From Paracamarosporium sp. OC-R06-R3 (taxonomy: Eukaryota > Ascomycota > Dothideomycetes > Pleosporales > Didymosphaeriaceae), in the NCBI GenBank assembly GCA_019828545.1, contig JACVRA010000181.1:310001-374000 (forward strand): a stretch of DNA of 64,000 nucleotides. The letters run 5' to 3'. Numbering within the stretch: the first letter of the stretch is position 1; every line of letters starts with the position of its first letter. The position numbers and the translations under genes are program-made. This document shows, one piece after another, positions 54,281-64,000 of this stretch. The notes below the pieces were generated by a model that worked only from the letters and a program-made list of their open reading frames with translations, did not search any database and was not told the DNA's origin.

Positions 54281-56157
54281 ATGCGTCGGGCGGCTGTTCA
54301 AGTCCTCCGCTCCGCCCGTCGCCCGACCCTGCGAAAGCTCGCCCGCAGCCGTCAGGTCTCCTTCGCTCCCAACAATGCCCTAGGCCAGCGCTATCTCTCG
54401 CGCCAGCGTCCCTCGACTGCCCTGCTCACTTCGTCGATGCAATTCCGTGGCACTGTCGGCGCCCTGGTCGCCGGTGCCGTCGCCTCGAGTGCCTATTACT
54501 GGTATCGCGGCTACCCACCGCCCGGTGTGACGACCACTGCAGACCAGGTTCGCAGCGCGACCACTGACGCTGCTGCTGAGACGACGCGGAGAGCATTGGT
54601 CGTGGACCAGGTCGGCTCCTTGTATACGGGCACCATTTCTGGGGACGCTCCGCTGTCCAAGGACACAGACGACTACGGGAGGAAGGTATTGGAGATGCTC
54701 ACCCCAGAGCAAGCAACCGCGAAGCTCAGGAAGACTGAAGAGTCGTGGCTTGTCGGAAGGGGTCAGGGAGTTGTTCGCTACGACGTCGTCCAGATTCCAA
54801 GCAATGACCCCATTGAGGACGACCACGCAGAGAAGATTATCGAGGTGCCACAAAATCTGGCCGCGACGGACAATGGCGCTTCCTCAACCGACTGGATGTT
54901 CTGGGGTGTCTTTGATGGTCACAGGTACATGGATTGCCCGTCTTACATTCTATATTTGCTAACATAGTTGCAGCGGCTGGGTAACGTCGGCAAAACTTCG
55001 CCAGACCTTGATCTCTTTCGTCGCTCGTGAGCTCAACACGACCTACAAGTCCGCCCTTGAGGACCCTGCCGTCCACTTCCCCACACCTGATGCAATTGAC
55101 AAGGCCATCAAGGCTGGCTTCGTTCGTCTGGATAATGAGATTGTACACGAATCGGTCAAGAAGCTCAAGAAGGCACAGTCCAAGGTCGCCGCGGCTGAAC
55201 TATTGGCGCCTGCTTTGTCTGGATCTTGCGCCCTGCTCTCGTTCTACGACAGCCGATCGAAACTGCTTAGGGTAGCATGCACCGGAGACTCCCGTGCTGT
55301 GCTGGGACGCCGTGGTTCCAACGGCAAATGGACCGCCACACCACTGTCAGAAGATCAGACTGGTGGCACTGTCAGCGAAGCAGAGCGACTACGCGCAGAA
55401 CATCCCGGGGAGCCTAATGTCGTTAGAAACGGCCGCATATTAGGTGGTCTTGAGCCGTCGCGTGCTTTTGGTGACGCTTCCTACAAGTGGTCGCTTCAGA
55501 CAACCGAAGAGCTGAAGAAGTCTTACTTCGCTCGCACTGCATCACCGCTTTTGAAAACACCCCCCTATGTCACCGCCGAGCCTATCATTACGACGACAAA
55601 GGTACAGCCTGAAAAGGGTGACTTTGTGGTCATGGCTACCGACGGTCTTTGGGAAATGCTGACTAATGAAGAAGTCGTTGGTCTTGTCGGGCAGTGGCTA
55701 GATGCGAATGGCGGTGTAAATGGCAGCCAAAACGCTCAGACTCAATCATGGCTGAAGAGCTGGATGGGAGGCCAGAAGACTCTACCAGTCGAGGACAAGA
55801 ATTCTTCGAAGCAAGAAGGCCAGCGTGCACCAATCCGTCAGCAGCAATGGGGCACCAAGACATCTTTGAACGAGCGATTCGTCGTCGAAGACAAGAATGC
55901 CGCGACGCATCTTGTCCGAAACGCGCTGGGAGGCAAGGACCAGGACCAACTGTCCGCTCTCTTGACCCTTCCGAGTCCCTTCTCTAGGCGATACAGGTAC
56001 GACAGTACACCCTCCCACCCAAATTATCTTACTAACTCCCAACAGAGACGACCTGACCGTTGAAGTCATCTTCTTCGGCGACAGCCCGGCAACCGGTAAC
56101 GTCACGCTGAACAAGGAAGCCAGCGCGCCCGAGCCCGAGGTCAAAGCCAAACTATGA
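54281..56157 (+). CDS. PTC5: Mitochondrial PP2C phosphatase (pyruvate dehydrogenase phosphatase, Ptc5-like)
   Basis: Three exons, 54281-54924, 54974-55996 and 56046-56157, give 592 residues. The N-terminus MRRAAVQVLRSARRPTLRKL is a typical mitochondrial targeting sequence, followed by a short hydrophobic segment (VGALVAGAVASSAYYWY). PP2C motifs: MFWGVFDGHSGWVTS (metal-binding Asp, completed by the first splice), ALSGSCALLSFYDS, ACTGDSRAVLGRR, GLEPSRAFGD, VVMATDGLWEMLTNEE and RRYRDDLTVEVIFFG (completed by the second splice). The enzyme dephosphorylates the E1-alpha subunit of pyruvate dehydrogenase and so reactivates the complex. Length and motif order match yeast Ptc5 and mammalian PDP. Divergent with RQC1. 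Confidence 0.93.
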
Positions 56158-57308
56158 AACCCCGAAGAACACACCAATTCCTTGCCCTTCCTAGCATCCT
56201 CGGGCATTCGCGTCTAGCGCGGCGTTTTGGGTAGTCCGTGCTTGCTATCCATCTAGCAGGTTCGTGGCAGGCGTTAAGTGCGGTTGTTTCTGGTAGACGG
56301 CCCCCCCGCCGCAGTTTGGAGCGGTGGCGATTTGTAAAATGCTGTAAGCGTGTTAGTTTGTCGGGTCAACGCGAATCGAATCGAATCGAATCGAATCGAA
56401 TTTATACGTGATTGGCTCTGTTTGGTCGTTTTGTGTCGTGTTGATGTGGATGCCTGCGCCCTTCCTGCATCCACTGGATTGAGTGACTTGACATCCAACA
56501 GCTGTGTCGTCATCTCGTGCTGGTGATGTCTAAAAGACGGCCCTGTGTTCAGCATACTCCTCACCGCGGGAAGAAGCACTACGGAGTGTACGGCGCAAAT
56601 GCTAGGATGTTTACCACCACTACAAAAATGACTAACTCCCCGTGCACGATATACATTAAACCCCACCACTCTACTTCCAACCTGATCAGTGCAGGTCAAG
56701 TCAGGTCAAATAAGTGCGGTATGATGTGACGTGGTATACTCCCTCCCTCCCTCTCCCTCTCTCCTAAGAAAATAATTTACCTAGATCTGGACTTCATACC
56801 CCAAGACCACGAATATACAGACAGAATACGCGCATACAAATGCATGCATGCGTGATATATCTATCAGCACGCCCTGGGAGGGAGTAAGAACGTCTTAGCG
56901 TTTTACAGTCGGATAGAGTGACAGTGGGTAGTGGTGCGTAGGTATGCGTAGGTATGCGTAGGTATGCGTGGTGGTGGTCATGGTGAGTGAGTTAGTGGTT
57001 ATGGTGTCGAGATGTGGGTTTGTCTGGGATGTTGAGGTGATAGGGGTGAGTATCTATAGTGAATTTGAATATTTGGTTCAGAGGGTGTTGGGTGTGTTTA
57101 TGTGTTTGTTTGGGGTTTTGTTTTGGGGTTTTGTTTGTTTTTCTGCGGTGCTTGAACTGGGTGAAGGTAGTCCTGGTAGGTTGTTGGGAGAGTCGGATGG
57201 TGACGTCTCTCGTACTCACTGCGTGGACGAAGTAAGGGATGATTGCACGTGTCTGGCACATAGCAATCGCACAAGGAGTACATTCTTTCACTATTTTCCT
57301 TTATTCTA
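56158..57308. repeat. Intergenic region with simple repeats
   Basis: No gene recognised. Tandem CGAAT units at about 56372-56402, a pyrimidine-rich CCCTCC/CCTCTC tract near 56,740-56,765, about three GTAGGTATGC units at 56937-56969, then a strongly G/T-rich strand to about 57,190. Minus-strand frames here come from this bias. Confidence 0.7.
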
Positions 57309-58431
57309 TCAAGCTGTCGCGGGGTTGTTTTCACGTCGCGCCCGTAGCATGTGGACTAGACGTTGGTTTCCGCCGCCGACTGGTCTACCCGAGATACTGC
57401 TTTTGTCGAGTTTCAAAATGCGACCACAGGCCATTCGTACCAGGGGAACGCCTTCTTTATGACCTGTGCCCTTGGAAACCCACATGCGCTCTGCATTATC
57501 TTCTCCGTTACCCTGGGCTTCACTGAATTCGTTCAAGATGAGTCGTTCGCCATTGGGGAGTAAGCACCACGGCTCGCCAATCGCGCGCTTGATGGCGAAA
57601 ATGTCTTCCAGCGTCGTTGTGGAAAAGTCCACCTGCCGGTCGCTCTTCTTGATCTTGCCGGCATGGTCTGTTGGTCCGCCAGAGTCCTTGTACCATCCGA
57701 CATCTTTCAGCGGAGGTACAAAGGCTCGAGAGGCCAAAACGTCGACCAGCATATCTGCTCCTTCCTCGCCCAGTCGTTCCGTCAGGTCTCCCGCAGTCAT
57801 CCACGATGGAATGGCTATGCCTGGTGACGGCGTCTGGGCCAGGATCATTCCTCCATCGAACTTGGATGGGTGCAGCGTCTGGACAGAAACACCCGTGTAC
57901 TGCCTGCGTTTCAGCAAGGCATGTTGGATGGGCGCTGGGCCCCGCAGGTCAGGGAGGAGCGAAGGGTGGACATTAAGGCCTCCGAATTTGGCAAGGTTCA
58001 AAATGCGAGGCGGGACAAAGAGACCGAACGACACGGCGATGATGAGGTCGACTCGAGAAGGCGGCGTCCAGCCAGTAAATGTGTCAATCGTGTGCGTGAC
58101 ACAGCGTTCTTCTGCTGCTGCCCGCTTGATGGGGACTGCTCGTCCATCAGTGTCGCTCTTTCAAGGCATGTTCGATGCGGCTACCTTCGCGTAGTGTCTT
58201 CAGGCCGCGCCCCGTTGGCTTCGCAGGGCGGTGGACCACATGGATCGATTCAATGAGCTTGGGCACTTCGCGCTGGGCCCTCGTCAATGCGCGCAGCGAT
58301 GCGATGCTGAAGTCGTCGGAGCCGCAGAAAAGGATTCTGAGCGGTGAGGCGTTCGCCGCGGAGGTGGAATTGTACCGGCGGGGGCCTGGGAGCAGAAAAG
58401 AGCGGACGGGGGCAGGCAGCCTCCACAGCAT
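57309..58431 (-). CDS. FMT1: Mitochondrial methionyl-tRNA formyltransferase
   Basis: Two exons, 58431-58185 and 58135-57309 (49-nt intron), give 357 residues. MLWRLPAPVRSFLLPGPRRY is a mitochondrial presequence. Family landmarks: PLRILFCGSDDFSIASLRAL (opening strand and helix), IHVVHRPAKPTGRGLKTLRE, then after the splice VPIKRAAAEE, VDLIIAVSFGLFVPPRIL, the catalytic block GGLNVHPSLLPDLRGPAPIQ (folate/formyl-transfer site with Asn-x-His and SLLP-x-RG-x-x-P), and TGVSVQTLHPSKFDGGMILA. The C-terminal part resembles the OB-fold domain. It formylates initiator Met-tRNA using 10-formyl-tetrahydrofolate for mitochondrial translation. Divergent with CCZ1. Confidence 0.93.
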
Positions 58432-58750
58432 GGTGCGGGATCGCGATGTGAGGTTGTTCGGCAGACGCCTTTGCTGCATGAGATCTGCGATCTGGGCTTG
58501 GCGCTCGATCGAGCGTTTCCGGCCAGCGACCTTGCACGGCGATCCGTGGGCGGGCGTTCTGGGCCATGTAGGGCTGCACAGATAGATATTAAGGTGGGCG
58601 CCTCTGCACTTTCTGCGCATGTCGCGAAGTGGATTGTTCCAGCAGCAGGTGTGCAGTTGCGGAGCTCTCGACACCTCCGGAGGGGCCTCGCGGTGACGCA
58701 ATCGCATCCTATCACTCCTCCACATCGACACGATACGGTAAGCAGCACGC
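58432..58750. promoter_or_regulatory. Bidirectional promoter of FMT1 and CCZ1
   Basis: 319 bases between two divergent start codons. GC-rich, with no TATA box seen. Long frames crossing it on both strands are antisense artefacts of GC-rich DNA. Confidence 0.55.
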
Positions 58751-61341
58751 ATGTCTTCGACTGCCGTCCCTCGGGTTGTACCCGCACACCTATCCTTCCT
58801 CGCCATATACAACCCGGACCTGGGGAGGTCGGACGAGACGTTCCACAACCAGATTGTCTTCTATTATTCAAAGGCTGCAAAGGCGCGCTCAAAGCTCCAT
58901 GGCGGCAATCCGCAGGCCGAGCAGGACCTGCGCGAGCAGGAGAATGAGAAGCTGAGGCAGGTCGGCCTTGCCCAGGGCATGGTGGGATTCGCCCGGTACG
59001 CATCAAGAGATAGGCTTCTCGGAGGTGGGGCTGATCCATGGCAGGAGCTTCTCCAGCGGCGCGGCAGTCGACTCGGTAGAAACGCACAAGTCGCGCATAG
59101 TCCTGCATGAGCTCGAGGAAGGATGGTGGATACTAGCTGTGCGTACTTCCCCCTTACATGCGTGCATTCTGACTAGGGCAGTCCATCGACCTCACCCAGC
59201 TGCCATTGCACAACCATCCCGGTACAGAGAACGGAGACTCGACCCCCCAGCCCTCCGTAGAATACTCGTCCCGAGAAGTGAGCCCTCCGGCCCTCCTCAT
59301 CCAGCAACTCATACGCGCCCACAGCATCTTCCGTCTCCACCATGGAACAACGCTCGATGGCATGCTCGATAAGCACGATCGCACCAAATTCTGCAATATA
59401 TTAGAAAAATACTGGTCACGCTTCGCAAATAACTGGGACGTGCTTTTGCACGGTAGCCCTGTGGTAGACATATACAATGGCATGAAGCTTGCAGCAGGCG
59501 GCGAGCTGGGCATGGGCGTGGGCGAAGAAGAGTGGGGTAGCGGAGAGCGTCTTGTGCTCGAGGACTTTGTGCAAAAGACGGACGGTCTGGTGGACTTGGT
59601 TGTCTCTCGATTCGGCGAGCCTTCATCTCTCCAGGATCCGAAACGACCTCCCAACCCGAATGAAATACTGGATGTATATGATGCAGAACCCTGGATTGGA
59701 AGTGGGAGAATCCCTACCACTGCAGATGGAGTGGTCTTCTCCGGAGTAGGGGCTGTTGCCAGAGGGTCTCTGCGAGACTTGTCACACTGGGTCGAAACCA
59801 TATATTCGAACGGTGACTATGCGTACGGCGTTAAAGACAGCCCAACAACTGATCGGAGAAAACGAAGACGGCGGAATCCACCTTCGATGTCTCCGCCCGA
59901 ATCATCTGCCCAGGCGGCTAGATTGAGCAATCAACCTAGTCGCAGCCAACCTGCAACGGAGCCCGCGCCTACTCCACCACCTAGCATTCCTCCCGACTTG
60001 ATAAAAAATGTAGAAACTTCTCTCCACAAAGCTTCCAATGCCGTTGATGCATCGCAAGGGAATGCAGCGGATAAGCAGGAGCCGCTGCTAGCATCCTTGG
60101 GCGATACCGAAACGTGGATGAAGTACTTGACTCTCGGTTATGGAACGGCATGGGGGTCTAGGAAAGCTACGACGGACGAACAAACTACCACACAGGATCA
60201 GACTGTGGATGACACCTCGCAAGAAGCTCCGATGCGGTTCATCGATCCCGAGCCAGATATCGACTATGCAGCGGAGAAACTGAAAGCGCAAATCCACCAA
60301 GAGAATGGTGGATACTTCGCCATAGGCCTGAAAGGTGATCTAGAAGACGGAGACGCGGACGACGCCAATGACGAAGGCGAATGGAACAACCGTACGCTTC
60401 TACGTACTGTGCACGTTGAGTTGGCTAGTGAAGACATGGCTGAGACTCCTGGTACGGGTGAGGACGACACACCACAGTTTGAAATACAGCTCAACCTCAA
60501 GAATCAGGACGAGTCTAGGCTGAGGAGACTTCGCCCTGTGGTCTATGTGGTAAGGATCAGAAAGCCACTACAGAGAGGGCTTTGCTAACTGAAGGTCCAG
60601 CACCGGCCGTTCATCTATACGTTCTTGTTTCACCATCGGACAGAGTCCCTCACAATCGCATCATTCTACCGAAACCTGCACACCTACTTCTCACCTCTAC
60701 ACCGGCCGCTGTCCAACAGCACATCGCCAGAGAAAGTCGCCGCACGCATCTTCTCATCGTCGAATCCTTACACAACCGTCTCGTCACAGAAGGGCGGGGA
60801 ACCCAACGTGCAGCCCATCTACGACCTCGTATATGACCCCCGAACACTTACCATACACTCGAGCATACCCAACATACCAGACCCCGGAACGCTCATCGCC
60901 GAAGGGCTGAGCAGCGATGTTTCAATGGCAGGCTGGACGCGGCTCGAAGCCCTCAACGTGCACTCCCAGATGCTCGCCACGGTAACCAGCACGCGGCGCA
61001 CGCTCTCCGAGATCGAGCGCACGTGCAAAACGAGCCGCAGCTGGTGGGTCGTGTGGATGCGGCTTCCGCCCTCGCAGGTCGCGCCCGCGAAGGACTCTGA
61101 GCCTGAGCAGACAGAGTTCCTCACAGATCAACTGCGCGAGGCTTTTCTCGTCCGGCGGGCGCGCGACGCTCCGGGCGCGGCGGCTAAGAGTTCGGGCGGC
61201 AGGTTTGCGAGCGGCATCTGGAAGCCTACGGGGGAGAAGATGGGGGGTGCGGCGGCGGCGTGGGGACCAAAGGGGTTGGCCGAGGGGATTGGCATCGATG
61301 CGAGGAGGTATGTTGAGGGGCTGCTTAGTTTGAACAGGTAG
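58751..61341 (+). CDS. CCZ1: Vacuolar fusion protein Ccz1
   Basis: Four exons, 58751-58995, 59045-59138, 59182-60549 and 60601-61341, give about 815 residues (the last acceptor could be 6 bases earlier). N-terminal longin domain of Ccz1: VPAHLSFLAIYNPDLGRSDE, HNQIVFYYSKAAKAR, EKLRQVGLAQGMVGFARSFS (joined by splice 1), then HKSRIVLHELEEGWWILASI (joined by splice 2). A long Pro/Ser-rich disordered insert with a basic run (RRKRRRR) follows, and the C-terminal domain includes HRPFIYTFLFHHRTESLTIA, FYRNLHTYFSPLHRPLSN and RSWWVVWMRLPP. Ccz1 with Mon1 is the exchange factor that activates Rab7/Ypt7 on late endosomes, vacuoles and autophagosomes. Confidence 0.92.
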
Positions 61342-62525
61342 GGTAGGGTTGAGGGTTGAGTTGAGCATGGTTTACTCTTCTCTAGGGGCATGCATGGCTG
61401 CGTTGCATGGATGTTGGGTGGATAGATGGATGGATACCCGTCTAGCAATCGATAGCGGTGCTTCTCGCTAGCGCAGCGCTCTTGCAAACCAGCCAGTCCT
61501 CTTGCACATCATTTACACTGCCAGCCCGGCGCTTCTCTCCTCCCATGCATACATACATACATACATACATACATACATCAATACATCCATCCACCTACCC
61601 CTGCATCCCCAATAACCCAAGACGATAACCCACGATAACCACCACGCTCCAAACGGGAAGGACCCAAGTCCTCGGTTTGCGCCACGCACGCTACGCACGC
61701 TACGCGATGCTACGCTCAGGGGCCGCGGGCTAGCCCCACGCGCTCCGCTCGCTCGCTCAACATCAGCCAAGACGAGTCGGGACACCCATGCATGCATGCA
61801 TGCATGCGCTGGAGAGGGAGAATGCGTGTGTGTATGCGTGTATGCTGAAGCAGGGAGGGGTTCATCTTGCTTGTTTACTTGACTTTACGTTACTTCTTTC
61901 TGAATCTTGGGAGAGAGACGAGAGGCTGGTTGCTTGCATCCTTGTTCGTGTGTTTCTCCGTCTCCGCCTGTTTCTGCCTTTGTCCTCGTTTAGTCTGGTC
62001 TGGTTCAGTCTGGTCTGAGCTCACGGACATCGCGTCGCGTCGGACGGAACGGATATCTCTGACGTAGGGACGTCGGTGTCGCTGGCGCTGGTGCTGGTGC
62101 TGGTGCTGGGGTGATCTGAGCGTTGCGCTGGGTTCGTCGTTGCGCTGATCGGTGGGTTTGTCTATCTGCGGTTTTGTTTCTTTCCGTCTTGTCTTGTTTT
62201 GCCGTTCGTTCGTTCGTTCTTGGGCTTGTCTTGTGTGTTGCTGCGAACAGAACGGTTGTCTTGTTCGCTTTCGTGCCTGAGTCGAGTCGAGTCGGGTTGG
62301 GTCATCTTGATTGATTGATTGATTGATGGGCACTTGGTAGTTCTTTTCTTGTTTATATCTGTGTGTGCGTCTTGTATATTGCGATTGCGATTGCGATTGC
62401 GTCGAGGGTACCAAGCGTACTTTGTTTAGGTCACTGGCCTGGCCTGTCGAGGGGTGCAAGAAGGTTGGATTGAAGAGTGGAAAGGACGACGACGACGACG
62501 ACAACGACTCGATTCGATAATCATA
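61342..62525. repeat. Simple-repeat-rich intergenic region
   Basis: About 1.2 kb with many microsatellites: CATA units 61547-61578, CATG units 61787-61807, GCTACGCAC-type repeats near 61,680-61,715, CTGGTG units 62081-62110, GATT units 62308-62327, and GCGATT units 62381-62402. No gene is supported; frames on both strands read through low-complexity sequence. It includes the promoter and C/T-poor leader of the protease gene. Confidence 0.75.
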
Positions 62526-64000
62526 ATGCGGATTTTCTGGACGGCGGCGTGCGCGCTCGTGCCTGCGGCGACGGCATTCTACCCTTACGAACCGCGATAT
62601 GGCGATGCTGGGACGACGACGCGACGAGCGGTGGCGCTTTTACCGGGTGTGAAAGATGGTGGTGGTGGTGTGCCTCGGACGGTGCCTTTACGACGTAAAC
62701 TACGGTCCCGCGAGAACGCATACGAGATTTTGAAGAGCGATGATCCAGGCCAGGAGGGTAGCGTGGCGGTTGATCAGGACGGGTCGGATCTGAGCTACAT
62801 GGCTGCCGTGACGATCGGGAGCTCGAAGGAAGAGTACTATCTGCTGCTTGATTCTGCGGCGAGTAATACGTGGGTTATGGGGGGGAAGTGTGCGTCTGAG
62901 GCGTGCGGGAGGCATAATACGTTTGGGGAGGGGGACTCGGATACGTTGAAGGTATGCGTGGTGTTTCTTGTAGCCCTTGCAATTGGGGTTGGGAAGATAA
63001 TGTGAAGATTGTATGCGGTGCTAACAAGCAACCAGACGAACACCAAGTCGTTCTCGATTACATACGGTACGGGCTCCGTCTCGGGCACTACCGCTGAAGA
63101 CACAGTGCACATCGGTGGCATATCTACGAAACTTACGTTCGGCCTCGCGACGAACGTCTCCCAGGAGTTCAACGCGTACCCCATGGATGGCATACTAGGT
63201 CTAGGCAGAGGCCAAGCCAGCTCCCTCGAGACGCCGCAGCTCGTCGAGACGCTCGCCGCGTCCGACCTCATTTCCTCGAAGCTATACGGCTTGCATTTGG
63301 GTCGCGCAGCAGACGGGACGAACGACGGGGAGCTCAATCTCGGCGAGGTGAATAAAGATCTATTTGACGGCGATCTCGAATGGCTGGATACGCTGGACAA
63401 TGACAACGGGTTCTGGGAACTTGGCGTCTCAGATGTAGGTGCAGACGGCAAGATGGCGGGCATGAAGGGCAAATCCGCCATCGTGGACACAGGCACGTCC
63501 TTTGTGTTCATGCCTGAAGACGATGCCGTTGCCCTGCATAAACTCATCGACGGGTACACGCAGTCCGGCGAGACCTTCACGGTGCCGTGCTCCACGACGA
63601 AAGAGCTGCAGATCAAGTTCGGGGACACGACGTACGGGATCTCGACGAAGGACTGGATCGGCGGGGAGACGGGGGGAGGCCAGTGCAAGAGCAATGTTTT
63701 TGGGCGGAAGACGTTTGGGGACGATCAGTGGTTGCTGGGAGATGTGTTCTTGAAGAACGTGTATGCGGCGTTTGATTTGGAGAACGAGAAGGTTGGGTTT
63801 GGGACGAAGAGCAAGGAGAGCGAGAGTTCTTCTTCGAAGAGTGTGTCTGCGTCGGAGACCAAGACTGCGACGTCGGCGACTGGTGAGTCGAACTCATCTG
63901 CATCTACATCTACCTCTCCATCCGAGGCACATACCTCCGGATCCTCGTCCCCACCGCCGTCATCGACACATATTGACTCGTCCAACCCCACAGGCTCCTC
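62526..64000 (+). CDS. Secreted pepsin-like aspartic protease, 3' truncated by window edge
   Basis: Exons 62526-62951 and 63036-64000 (open at the end) give more than 460 residues. MRIFWTAACALVPAATAFYP is a signal peptide; a propeptide rich in Arg follows. The mature enzyme starts near LSYMAAVTIGSSKEEYYLLL. First catalytic motif is DSAASNTWVMG (Asp109; usually DTGSS), the flap is YGTGSVSGTTAEDTVHIGG, and the second motif is AIVDTGTSFVFMP (Asp293). GDVFLKNVYAAFDLENEKVG is the usual C-terminal block. After it comes a Ser/Thr-rich tail, as in GPI-anchored yapsin-like proteases, continuing beyond the window, so an anchor cannot be confirmed. Likely cell-surface or extracellular. Confidence 0.88.

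Noticed and set aside
57466..58194. 242-codon frame antisense to FMT1
   Set aside because: FMT1 has full catalytic motifs and a consistent splice; the antisense frame has none.
58284..59108. 274-codon Cys/Arg-rich minus-strand frame between FMT1 and CCZ1
   Set aside because: It spans the divergent promoter and both first exons; composition is typical of GC-rich shadow frames.
61890..62504. 204-codon minus-strand frame rich in Gln, Ser and Arg
   Set aside because: Encoded by microsatellites (GATT, GCGATT, CTGGTG repeats); low-complexity artefact.
62837..63694. 285-codon frame antisense to the aspartic protease
   Set aside because: Shadow of an exon carrying both catalytic motifs and the conserved flap.

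Overview
The window looks like chromosomal DNA of a filamentous ascomycete (Pezizomycotina, probably Dothideomycetes). Genes are split by many introns of about 45-120 nt with GTAAGT-like donors and CTAAC/CTAAT branch points. Family content (Pho-4 permease, bZIP-DUF3425 factor, fungal BTB proteins, highly reducing polyketide synthase, HET relic, Rhodopsin-domain membrane protein, Rqc1, Ccz1) is fungal. The genus cannot be fixed from the sequence. Exon coordinates were joined by hand and checked by reading-frame arithmetic, so they are models, not transcript data.

Layout. 1-16.8 kb, sparse accessory DNA: 3' part of a secreted NTF2/SnoaL-like protein (-), an orthodox aquaporin (-), a PL4 rhamnogalacturonan lyase (+), two related BTB-like genes (+), an APH-type kinase-like protein (-), a tiny TATA-driven gene with a duplicated hydrophilic unit, a bZIP-DUF3425 factor (-) and a short-chain dehydrogenase (+). 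17.1-19.3 kb: a Pho-4 phosphate:cation symporter (-) with a Pho4/NUC-1-type CACGTGGG box upstream. 19.3-22.6 kb: long gap.

22.6-42.3 kb, metabolic/secondary-metabolite region: MCT-like MFS transporter (+), SDR (+), sugar-type MFS transporter (-), Rhodopsin-domain membrane protein (-), HSL-type alpha/beta hydrolase (+), SDR (-), and a seven-exon highly reducing PKS of about 2,598 residues (KS-AT-DH-MT-ER-KR-ACP, no release domain). The hydrolase, SDR and PKS are the most credible core cluster: the PKS would build a methylated reduced chain, the hydrolase might release or trim it, and the SDR might oxidise or reduce it (inference).

42.3-49.2 kb, gene graveyard: a duplicated noncoding segment, a possible frameshifted AT-hook gene, one intact unknown beta-rich protein, a broken HET-domain gene, a decayed P450 and, just after it, a decayed fragment of a second PKS closely related to the intact one. 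C-to-T/G-to-A differences and a Trp-to-stop change fit past repeat-induced point mutation.

49.2-64 kb, conserved housekeeping block: BTB protein, Rqc1/TCF25 (-) head-to-head with mitochondrial PP2C Ptc5 (+), methionyl-tRNA formyltransferase Fmt1 (-) head-to-head with Ccz1 (+), and the 5' part of a secreted aspartic protease (+) running off the end. Intergenic DNA here is rich in simple repeats. No rRNA, tRNA, CRISPR or intact transposon was recognised.
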